DNA from: UBA5905 sp964609975
GTDB taxonomy: Bacteria > Bacillota > Clostridia > Oscillospirales > Acutalibacteraceae
Length of the DNA stretch: 64,000 nt
Direction of reading: 5' to 3'
Assembly (NCBI GenBank): GCA_964609975.1
Contig: CAZSTR010000002.1
Location: forward strand, 1-64,000
The notes beneath the pieces are model-generated. The model was not told where the DNA came from and ran no database searches. It saw nothing but the letters and a program-made list of their open reading frames with translations. Numbering within the stretch: position 1 is the stretch's first letter; the number at the start of each line of letters is the position of its first letter. Shown here in pieces: positions 1 to 9,146 of this stretch. The position numbers were made by a program, and so were the translations under genes.

Positions 1-43
1 ATGTCAATCACTTTTCGTCAAAAGGCGATTGCTATAACTAACT

Positions 44-83
44 CTTAGGAGGCGAACGCTCTATCCTGCTGAGCTACGGACGC
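44..83 (-). tRNA. tRNA-Arg(CCT), 5' half only
   Basis: Read on the minus strand, bases 83 to 45 form a normal acceptor 5' strand (GCGTCCG), a D-arm with a GCTC/GAGC stem, an anticodon 5' strand TTCGC and the loop CTCCTAA with anticodon CCT. After base 44 the sequence is GAGTT where GCGAA is needed to close the anticodon stem. No T-arm (GGTTCGA...) or acceptor 3' strand follows before the window ends. The 3' part is therefore missing, replaced or displaced. Bases 5-31 form an imperfect hairpin instead. This could be a junction left by an element inserted at the anticodon loop, an intron, or a decayed gene; the window edge prevents a decision. Confidence 0.6.
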
Positions 84-255
84 AAATGGAATTCCATCCG
101 TTAGTTTACCTATTCTTCCCGAATTTGTCAAGGGGCTTCGGCAATTTCTCCGTTTTTTCTTTTTTAATTTTCCACTTTTTTATTTTCCTCTTTTTGCGAT
201 TTTCGTGTTTTTCCGCGTTTTTCTGTCTATATTCCCGCAAATTTCAGTTTTTTCG

Positions 256-284
256 TTGCAGAGGAGAAAAAGCCGTGCTATAAT
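256..284 (+). promoter_or_regulatory. Sigma-A-type promoter for the DUF3048 lipoprotein gene
   Basis: TTGCAG (256-261) and TATAAT (279-284) are separated by 17 bases and lie just upstream of the ATG at 313. Bases 85-255 otherwise hold only AT-rich sequence with no convincing gene. Confidence 0.65.
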
Positions 285-304
285 GAGAAAAAAACAAAGA
301 GGAG

Positions 305-320
305 TGTTTCACATGAAACA
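305..320. promoter_or_regulatory. parS-like site, copy 1
   Basis: TGTTTCACATGAAACA differs at one central base from the Bacillus subtilis parS sequence TGTTTCACGTGAAACA. An identical 16-mer occurs at 2276-2291, on the other side of the noc/parB-family gene. The start codon of the lipoprotein gene (313-315) lies inside this copy, so protein binding here could also affect its expression. Confidence 0.7.
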
Positions 321-1377
321 AGGCTTGTTTTGCCGTTGGGCCGCTTTGGGCACGGCGTTGTTACTGACGCTGCTATGCGGATGCGGCGGACAGGAGCCGT
401 CTATCTCCGCGCCAAGCTCCGCCCCGGAGACAACCACAACCACCGCCGCGCCCCCATACGCCCTCAACCGGCTCACAGGTCTGCGGGACATGAAAACCGA
501 CAACGACCGTCCCATCGGCTTTGTTGTCACCGACGAAACCTCCAGTCTTGTGCAAATTGGGCTGGAATCCGCCGATTTTTTCTTTGAGGCGGAAACTGAG
601 GGCGGAATTCCGCGCATTTTGGCGGTTTATTCCAGCATCGACCGTATTCCGGAATCCATCGGCCCGGTGCGCTCCGCGCGTCCCCATTTCGTGAAAATCG
701 CCAAGGCACTGGACATGATTTATTGCCACATCGGTGGTTCCCCCTCCGGGCTGGACTCCATCAAGCAAATGGGCGTCACCGACATCACCAACGCCTATAT
801 CATCCATCCCACGCTGAAGGCCAGCAAGAACTTCTCCTGGAACCGCTCCGCCTTCACCGCCGAAAAGGTGAACGCCGCCATCAGCAAGTGGGGCATCGCC
901 ACCACCTCCTCATATAGCTCTCCCTATCAATTCGGAGCCAAAAGCGGCTCACAAACCGCCAATTTGGTGAATGTGAAAATTTCCGAATCCTATTCCATGG
1001 CTTTTTCCTATGACGCCCAAAATGGTGTTTATCTGAAACACCGCAATTCGCCGGACACCCCCGTGCACACCACCTCCACCGGCGGCACTATAGAGGTGAG
1101 CAATGTAATCGCTATCTACGGACAGCGCTCGGTGGACGAGGTATACACCTATGACAAGGGGACGGATAAGCAGACCACCCGCTACAACTTCGACATGAAA
1201 AGCGGCAGCGGAACGCTGGCCAGCGGCGGCACTGCCCGCGAAATTCGCTATCGGTGCACCGAGGACGGGCTAAAATTTTTCGAAAGCGACGGCACGACAC
1301 CGTTGACCGTCGCCGAAGGAAAAACCTTCGTCTGCCTCGCCAGCACCACCCTGCGCTCCCGCACCGTTATCCAATAA
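313..1377 (+). CDS. DUF3048 (YerB-type) lipoprotein
   Basis: A 354-residue secreted lipoprotein. It starts with a signal peptide and a lipobox ending LLCGCG near residue 20. A Ser/Thr-rich linker (TTTTTAAP) follows, then the DUF3048 N-terminal domain with its hallmark segments RPIGFVV, FEAETEGGIPRILAVY and IGPVRSARPHF, and a C-terminal half with the repeat-like GGTIEVSN/GGTAREI strands. The family includes B. subtilis YerB; its molecular function is not established. ATG 313 is chosen because it directly begins the signal peptide and has GAGGAG upstream; the longer in-frame extension to 205 would put a non-signal stretch first. It has its own promoter and ends at a bidirectional hairpin shared with the convergent noc gene. 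Confidence 0.85.
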   Translation: MKQGLFCRWAALGTALLLTLLCGCGGQEPSISAPSSAPETTTTTAAPPYALNRLTGLRDMKTDNDRPIGFVVTDETSSLVQIGLESADFFFEAETEGGIPRILAVYSSIDRIPESIGPVRSARPHFVKIAKALDMIYCHIGGSPSGLDSIKQMGVTDITNAYIIHPTLKASKNFSWNRSAFTAEKVNAAISKWGIATTSSYSSPYQFGAKSGSQTANLVNVKISESYSMAFSYDAQNGVYLKHRNSPDTPVHTTSTGGTIEVSNVIAIYGQRSVDEVYTYDKGTDKQTTRYNFDMKSGSGTLASGGTAREIRYRCTEDGLKFFESDGTTPLTVAEGKTFVCLASTTLRSRTVIQ

Positions 1378-1392
1378 CCTTTCCATCACACA

Positions 1393-1433
1393 AAAAAGAG
1401 AACGAAGCGAAAAATCCGCTTCGTTCTCTTTTT
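1393..1433. terminator. Bidirectional terminator between the DUF3048 gene and noc
   Basis: A 17-bp perfect stem (1393-1409 with 1417-1433) closes a 7-base loop. A-rich and T-rich ends give a U-run in either direction, which suits two convergent genes. Confidence 0.85.
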
Positions 1434-2242
1434 CATTTCAGCGCCCGCGCCTTTGGAATCCGCACCACATATTCAATATAATCCGCTTCGTCTCGCCGTT
1501 GCGAGGAGGCGGAAATTCCACCCCGGCGCATGATGTCCAGCGCGTGATTAATGGTATTGAAAAACACCCGCACATCCTTTATCAGCGGCTGTGCCTGGCG
1601 CCGTCCCCGGCGGTTCAATAGCTCCTCGATCAGCCGTTCGCTGCGCGCCACCGTCATACGCTCTTCTATCATACGGTCCAATGCTTGACGGCGCAGGCCG
1701 CTTTCCTCCAGCCGCAGCAGCGCCCGCGCATGGCGTTCGGTGAGGCCGGCGGCAATCATACGCCGTCTGTCCTCCTCCGGCAGACGCAACAGCCGCAGCT
1801 TGTTCGCCACCGCCGACTGAGAATAACCCAGCTGCTGGGCCGCCTCGCTTTGGGTCAGCTCATAATCCCGCATCAGCCGCTGAATCCCCTCCGCCACCTC
1901 GAAGCAGTTCATATCCTCCCTCTGGAGATTTTCCACCAGCGCCAGCACACTTCTTTGCCGGTCGGTCACCGACAGCTCCACGCAGGGCACCTCCGCCAGC
2001 CCGGCGATACGCGCTGCCCGCAGGCGGCGCTCCCCGGCAATCAACACCGGCCCCTCCGGCTCCATCGTCACCGTCAACGGCTGAATAACACCGTTTTCGC
2101 TAATGCTTTGCGCCAGCTCCACCAGTCCATCCAGCGGAAAATCCCGCCGCGGCTGGCTGGGATTTGGCCGAATATCCGCCGTAGGAATCATCCATACCTG
2201 TCCCCGTCCCGTATAGGGAATTTTTCTCTGTTTTCCTCTCAT
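1433..2242 (-). CDS. noc: ParB/Noc family DNA-binding CTPase, probable nucleoid occlusion protein
   Basis: A 269-residue ParB-superfamily protein. The N-terminal nucleotide-binding domain shows the GERR motif (residues 70-73) and ENLQRE (104-109). The helix-turn-helix spans about residues 129-150 (LTQSEAAQQLGYSQSAVANK), followed by TERHARALL. A C-terminal dimerisation segment completes it. Proteins of this family load on DNA at a specific palindrome and slide as CTP-dependent clamps; ParB organises the origin and Noc blocks division over the nucleoid. The SQS...NKLR recognition region looks like Noc rather than Spo0J (SRPHIANHLR type), and the gene follows rsmG as noc does in B. subtilis. Yet the only clear sites nearby are parS-like. 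No parA or spo0J follows here. A ParB identity remains possible. Confidence 0.75.
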   Translation of the reverse strand: MRGKQRKIPYTGRGQVWMIPTADIRPNPSQPRRDFPLDGLVELAQSISENGVIQPLTVTMEPEGPVLIAGERRLRAARIAGLAEVPCVELSVTDRQRSVLALVENLQREDMNCFEVAEGIQRLMRDYELTQSEAAQQLGYSQSAVANKLRLLRLPEEDRRRMIAAGLTERHARALLRLEESGLRRQALDRMIEERMTVARSERLIEELLNRRGRRQAQPLIKDVRVFFNTINHALDIMRRGGISASSQRRDEADYIEYVVRIPKARALK

Positions 2243-2275
2243 TCGAATCGCTCCTTTCCGTTTCGCCGCGGAGAA

Positions 2276-2291
2276 TGTTTCACATGAAACA
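2276..2291. promoter_or_regulatory. parS-like site, copy 2
   Basis: Identical to the 16-mer at 305-320 (one mismatch from B. subtilis parS). It lies in the 154-base gap between rsmG and noc, 34 bases upstream of the noc start, so it could serve both origin segregation and autoregulation of noc. The rest of the gap holds no gene that I can support. Confidence 0.7.
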
Positions 2292-2396
2292 AAAACAGTC
2301 CCCTCCTCCGCCGGTGGTTGTTCACACCTTCACCATACCACAACGACGGGAGAAAAGACTGTCCGATTTTGTCGGCGACGCAGCCTTTTATGCAAT

Positions 2397-3116
2397 TCAA
2401 AGAGGCTTTTTCACAATTTTTGTGCTCTGGCGGGGATATTGTGGTGGAGTCGGTCGATTTTTGTCAATCCGGATGATGTTGCGGGACAAAGCCTCCTCAC
2501 CAAAAGCGGGAAGGAGCACCGGGCGCACCTCAGCCAGCTCTCCTCCGAGAAGCTTCATTGCTCTTTCCGCCTCGGCGGCTTCCCGGCCGCCGTCCGGCCC
2601 CTTCAGCGCAAGAAACCGGCCACCCACCTTCACAAAGGGCAGACAATATTCGCACAAGGCAGGCAACGCCGCCACCGCGCGGGCGGTGGCTACATCGAAG
2701 GACTCCCGCAGCTCCGGCCGGCGGCCGCCATCCTCAGCGCGCGCATGAATCCGCCGGGCAGACAAGCCCAGCTCGCCGCACAAAGTCTCCAGAAAATTCA
2801 GCCGCTTGTTCAAGCTGTCCAACAGCGTCAGCCGACAATCCGGCCGCAACAGCGCCAGCGGAACGCCGGGAAAGCCCGCGCCCGTCCCCACATCCACCAG
2901 TGAGAACGCTCCCTCCGGCAACAGCGGCGCCGCCGCGAGGCTGTCGGCGAAATGCTTCACCGTCATACCCTCCGGGTCTGTGATGGCAGTCAAATTCATC
3001 CTTTCGTTCCATTCCACCAGAAGCCGGGCATACACATCCAGCCGCTCCGCCAGCTCCGGCGTCACCTCCACTGAAAATTCAGCGGCGCAACGACTCAGCA
3101 TCTCTCGCTCGATCAT
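2397..3116 (-). CDS. rsmG: 16S rRNA (guanine-N7) methyltransferase RsmG (GidB)
   Basis: A 239-residue SAM-dependent methyltransferase that modifies G527 of 16S rRNA in the cytoplasm. The SAM-binding motif I is DVGTGAGFPGVPLA, preceded by the family segment NLTAI and KHFADSL, and followed by LLDSLNKR (motif II) and the VATARAVA stretch. ATG 3116 is chosen because it overlaps the mnmG stop as ATGA; an upstream extension of 12 codons lies wholly inside mnmG. The mnmG-rsmG-noc order is the usual one and implies one transcript. Confidence 0.95.
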   Translation of the reverse strand: MIEREMLSRCAAEFSVEVTPELAERLDVYARLLVEWNERMNLTAITDPEGMTVKHFADSLAAAPLLPEGAFSLVDVGTGAGFPGVPLALLRPDCRLTLLDSLNKRLNFLETLCGELGLSARRIHARAEDGGRRPELRESFDVATARAVAALPALCEYCLPFVKVGGRFLALKGPDGGREAAEAERAMKLLGGELAEVRPVLLPAFGEEALSRNIIRIDKNRPTPPQYPRQSTKIVKKPL

Positions 3117-4999
3117 GTTGCTTCTCCTCCTCTGCTCTGGGCGGCACTCCAAACAATCAAAACCGACACATCCGCCGGGCTGACGCCGCTGATGCGGGAG
3201 GCCTGGCCGATGCTTTGTGGGCGCACCAGCGCCAGCTTTTCCTGGGCCTCCTTGCGCAGGCCGCGAATCGTGTCATAGGGCGCATCGGGAGGAAGCAACC
3301 GCCCCTCCAGCCGACGCATCTCGTCGATTTCACTTTGTTCCCGCCGGATATATCCTTCGTATTTCAGCTCGATTTCCACCTGCTCCAGCACCAGCGAGTC
3401 CAAGGGTGGCCGCTCCGGGTCCACCGGCGTCAGCGCGCCGTAGCTGAGCTGTGGGCGGCGCAGCAGCTCCTCCAGCCGGATACCGGTGGTCACAGGGGTT
3501 GTGCCATTGCTTTCCAATAGTAAATTCAGCTTTTCGGAGGGAGGCAAAATCGTGTCATGCAGACGTCGCCGCTCCTGCTCCTTTTGCGCCCGACGGGCAA
3601 CAAAATGCGCCCAGCGCTCCTCCCCCACCAGTCCGACTCGCCTGCCGATGGGCGTCAGACGCACATCCGCATTGTCCTGGCGCAATACCAACCGATATTC
3701 ACTGCGGCTGGTCATCATACGATAGGGGTCTGTGCACCCCTTCGTCACCAAATCGTCCACCAGCGTTCCGATATAGCTGGAGGCGCGATCCAAAATCAGC
3801 GACTCCTCCCCTTTGATTTTCAGCGCCGCATTGATCCCGGCCAACAGCCCCTGCGCCGCCGCCTCCTCATAACCGGAGCTTCCATTGAATTGCCCCGCCC
3901 CATACAGGCCGGGCACATCCATGAATTCCAGCGTGGCGCTCAACTGCAACGGGTCCACGCAATCGTATTCAATGGCATAGGCGGGGCGCATCACCTGCAC
4001 CTGCTCCAAGCCAGGAATCGTGTGCAAAAACGAAAGCTGTACATCCACAGGCAGGCTGGAGCTGAGTCCCTGCAGATACAGCTCCTCCGTGTTTTCGCCG
4101 CAAGGCTCGATAAACACCTGATGGCGCTCCTTATCGGCGAAGCGGACGATTTTATCCTCGATGCTGGGGCAATAGCGGGGGCCAACCCCCTCAATTTTTC
4201 CGCTATACAACGGCGAACGATGGAGATTTTCCAAAATCACCCGCTTTGTCTCGGCGGAGGTCCAGGTGATATGACAGGGAAGCTTGTTCTGCGGCCGATT
4301 TTTCGTCTCGAAGGAAAAGGGCACCGCTGGCTCCTCCCCTTCCTGCTGTTCCAAATTGGAAAAATCCACGCTGCGGCGCAAAACACGGGAGGGGGTGCCG
4401 GTTTTGAACCGGCGCAGACGAATTCCCAGCTGTTCCAGAGACGCAGACAACTCCGTCGCCGGGAACATCCCGTCTGGCCCGCTGTCATAGGACACATCTC
4501 CCACATACACCCGTCCGCGCAGAAAGGTTCCCGTAGCCAGCACCACCGCCCGCGCACGATATTGCACCTGCAACCGGGTGGTCAGCAAAAAGCGGCCGTC
4601 CGGCTCCCGCACCATGGAAACAATTTCTCCCTGGCGCAGTTCCAGATTTTTGGTGTTTTCCAATGTATGCTTCATATCCGCCGAATAGGCGCGGCGGTCG
4701 ATTTGCGCCCGCAGAGAATGAACAGCCGGACCCTTTCCCCGGTTGAGCATCCGGCTTTGGAGGGTGTTTCGGTCGGCCGCCCGTCCCATTTCTCCGCCCA
4801 GCGCATCAATTTCCCGAACCAGATGGCCCTTAGCCGTACCACCGATGGAGGGGTTGCAGGGCATATTGCCCACCCAATCCAGATTGATGGTGAACAGCGC
4901 CGTCGAACAGCCCAGACGTGCCGCCGCCAGCGCCGCTTCGATACCCGCATGACCGGCGCCGATGACGGCAATATCCATTTCCGACTCAACAAAAAGCAT
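3113..4999 (-). CDS. mnmG: tRNA uridine-5-carboxymethylaminomethyl modification enzyme, FAD subunit
   Basis: 628 residues, the usual length. MnmG works with MnmE to place the cmnm5 group on wobble U34 of several tRNAs. The FAD-binding Rossmann motif GAGHAG is at the N terminus. The family signatures NPSIGGTAKGHL, LNRGKGPAVHSLRAQ, ATGTFLRG and GLYGAGQFNG are all present, with a C-terminal helical domain containing EYRLVLRQDNAD. The start at 4999 has a good GGAG site; ATG 4978 is an alternative start. The partner gene mnmE is not found next to khpB, where it usually sits in Firmicutes. Confidence 0.95.
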   Translation of the reverse strand: MLFVESEMDIAVIGAGHAGIEAALAAARLGCSTALFTINLDWVGNMPCNPSIGGTAKGHLVREIDALGGEMGRAADRNTLQSRMLNRGKGPAVHSLRAQIDRRAYSADMKHTLENTKNLELRQGEIVSMVREPDGRFLLTTRLQVQYRARAVVLATGTFLRGRVYVGDVSYDSGPDGMFPATELSASLEQLGIRLRRFKTGTPSRVLRRSVDFSNLEQQEGEEPAVPFSFETKNRPQNKLPCHITWTSAETKRVILENLHRSPLYSGKIEGVGPRYCPSIEDKIVRFADKERHQVFIEPCGENTEELYLQGLSSSLPVDVQLSFLHTIPGLEQVQVMRPAYAIEYDCVDPLQLSATLEFMDVPGLYGAGQFNGSSGYEEAAAQGLLAGINAALKIKGEESLILDRASSYIGTLVDDLVTKGCTDPYRMMTSRSEYRLVLRQDNADVRLTPIGRRVGLVGEERWAHFVARRAQKEQERRRLHDTILPPSEKLNLLLESNGTTPVTTGIRLEELLRRPQLSYGALTPVDPERPPLDSLVLEQVEIELKYEGYIRREQSEIDEMRRLEGRLLPPDAPYDTIRGLRKEAQEKLALVRPQSIGQASRISGVSPADVSVLIVWSAAQSRGGEAT

Positions 5000-5051
5000 T
5001 TTTCTGTCTCCTTTTACCTATCCGGGCGCTAAAAAATCAGTTTTCACAAAC

Positions 5052-5211
5052 TTTTCCACTTTTCAACACTGAAAATTCAAACAGACTGTTGAAAATTGAA
5101 AATTATCCCCTCTGTAATGGCTTTCCATCCACAGTTTCCACCGACTTTTCCACAGCAAAAGGAGAAAGACGCAGCAATGGCAAGGGTTTTCCATTTTCTG
5201 GATGTGGAAAA
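5052..5211. promoter_or_regulatory. Cluster of DnaA-box-like 9-mers between mnmG and gyrA
   Basis: Within the 465-base gap 5000-5464 are TTTTCCACA (5146-5154), its reverse complement TGTGGAAAA (5203-5211), CCATCCACA (5125-5133) and TTTTCCACT (5052-5060). The same TTTTCCACA variant recurs in the dnaA-dnaN gap. A separate inverted repeat, TTTTCAACA (5060-5068) with TGTTGAAAA (5087-5095), lies in the mnmG upstream region. This could be a secondary DnaA-binding cluster or DnaA control of mnmG. It is only a motif match in AT-rich DNA. Confidence 0.4.
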
Positions 5212-5302
5212 TCGGGGGATTTTTTCGTTTTTTCGCACATACCATTTCCCGTTTTCGCATAGATAATACAAAATGTAAAATTCTGCGGGCGAGGGGTTCT
5301 CC

Positions 5303-5386
5303 ATGAGTGAAAAAATCCGACATTGGCTTTGGTGGGGGGTGGCAGTGGCTGTTCTCTGGCTGTTGTCGCTCTTGTGCGACGCATAG
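5303..5386 (+). CDS. Possible 27-residue single-span membrane peptide
   Basis: ATG 5303 opens a short frame: a charged start (MSEKIRHW) followed by an uninterrupted hydrophobic Trp/Leu/Val segment and the end LLCDA, stopping at TAG. A GAGGGG site sits 6 bases upstream, and a strong hairpin terminator (5410-5451) follows 23 bases later. Start site, hydrophobic core and terminator together make it look like a real small membrane protein, but I recognise no family and it could be chance. Confidence 0.35.
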   Translation: MSEKIRHWLWWGVAVAVLWLLSLLCDA

Positions 5387-5409
5387 AAACAAAGTTCTAC
5401 TCAGCAAAA

Positions 5410-5451
5410 ACCGACCCGCCCCTCATGCCGAAAACGGCAGGGCGGGTCGGT
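5410..5451. terminator. Bidirectional terminator downstream of gyrA
   Basis: A perfect 12-bp stem ACCGACCCGCCC / GGGCGGGTCGGT (5410-5421, 5440-5451) encloses an inner TGCCG-AAAA-CGGCA stem-loop. T-runs flank it on both strands, so it can end gyrA transcription and the short plus-strand frame. Confidence 0.85.
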
Positions 5452-5464
5452 AACTGCTTTTTTC

Positions 5465-7990
<2,526 letters not shown>

Positions 7991-8045
7991 CCAAATCACC
8001 TGCCCTTTCAATATACAATAGGTATATTCTCATTTTTTTTTCCAT

Positions 8046-9134
8046 TTAGTATTTCCAATATTGAGAAATCATCCCGTCAAAGGCTTCAAAATCGTCGATA
8101 CAGCGTCGCGGCAACCGCGCCGAACGGTTATACCAGCAGAATTCCACATAATCGCCCCGGTCAATCACATGCGCCACCGCGCTCCAGGGAACGCAATCCT
8201 CCTGACGCTCGGAGCGCAGGCGCAAGCCCCGGTCGGTGAGCGTCCATTGCAGCTGGCGGGACACCGGCGGCGCCTGCTCTTCGTTGCGGGGAATCCGCAT
8301 GGAAGGAAGCCCCCAGTTCAGCACCGTCAGCAACAGCATACACAGCAGAAAATACAGCACACAGGGAACCACCGACTGGTTGTTCCAACCCAGCGCCAAT
8401 CCGGCCAGCAGACTCACCAACGCAAACAGCGGCACCCGACGGATATAATTTTGGCGCAAGCCGTTGCGTAGCATAGCGCCTAATTCCGCCAAAGTGTAGC
8501 AAACCGTTTGTTGCCACAGCACCACCGGCTCACTCCAGGGAGCGGGCTCGATTTTTTCGCCCCGCGGCAACAGACGCCCATAAAAGCGACGATGATTCAC
8601 CGGAATTCGCTCCACCGCCTGGCGCACCGCCGCGGCCAGCTCCGGGGTCATGCACCGGGCAGACAACACGATGGAGCGGGTACGGTCACTGCCGACAACC
8701 AGCATTTCGGGGCTTTCCAGAAAAAAGGCGGTTCCGTTGAGAGGGATAGAGACCGACACGCCCCTTCCCTCTTTTTCGATGCGATCGGGATACACCCGCA
8801 CCGTGCCGAAAAAGGAATATCCGGCGGCACAGCTTTCTTCATAGGAGCGGGCGGCCTGCTTTTTCAGCAAAAGCGGCTCTGCAATGGTGAAACCAAGGCT
8901 CACCAGCGCCAGCAAGCTTCCGGTGATACCGGTAAGCCAGTCAATTTCACCGGTTTGCACCGTTTCACTTACGCAAAGAGCGATCAGTGACGCGCTGAAC
9001 AGCAACGCCACACACAAGCGCATCCACCGTCCCCGCCCGGTTCCGGCGAAGCGGTTCATCAGCAGTTGAAAGTTTACAACCTCTTCTTTATTCAAATCGG
9101 TGAGAAACTCTGCCATCAAAGCCGTGTTTTCCAT
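8046..9134 (-). CDS. YcxB-like membrane protein between gyrA and gyrB
   Basis: 362 residues with two similar halves. Each has a pair of transmembrane segments (about residues 38-56 and 67-86; about 232-250 and 256-276) followed by a soluble beta-rich part (EKEGRGVSVSIPLNGT..., and LTDRGLRLRSERQEDCVPWSAV...) typical of the YcxB/PH-like family (DUF family Pfam YcxB). Function is unknown. A GAGGAG site precedes ATG 9134. It sits in the gyrB-gyrA interval, 12 bases after gyrB and 55 bases before gyrA, so it is probably cotranscribed with gyrase. An internal duplication explains its length against single-domain members. Confidence 0.65.
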   Translation of the reverse strand: MENTALMAEFLTDLNKEEVVNFQLLMNRFAGTGRGRWMRLCVALLFSASLIALCVSETVQTGEIDWLTGITGSLLALVSLGFTIAEPLLLKKQAARSYEESCAAGYSFFGTVRVYPDRIEKEGRGVSVSIPLNGTAFFLESPEMLVVGSDRTRSIVLSARCMTPELAAAVRQAVERIPVNHRRFYGRLLPRGEKIEPAPWSEPVVLWQQTVCYTLAELGAMLRNGLRQNYIRRVPLFALVSLLAGLALGWNNQSVVPCVLYFLLCMLLLTVLNWGLPSMRIPRNEEQAPPVSRQLQWTLTDRGLRLRSERQEDCVPWSAVAHVIDRGDYVEFCWYNRSARLPRRCIDDFEAFDGMISQYWKY

Positions 9135-9146
9135 AGGCGCTCCTCA

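Noticed and set aside
2275..2748. 157-residue plus-strand frame beginning in the parS-like site
   Set aside because: It lies antisense to rsmG for most of its length and its start arises from the parS palindrome (ATGTTTCACATGAAAC).
5063..5407. Three overlapping minus-strand frames between mnmG and gyrA
   Set aside because: They cover the DnaA-like boxes and terminator, change character along their length and lack ribosome sites.
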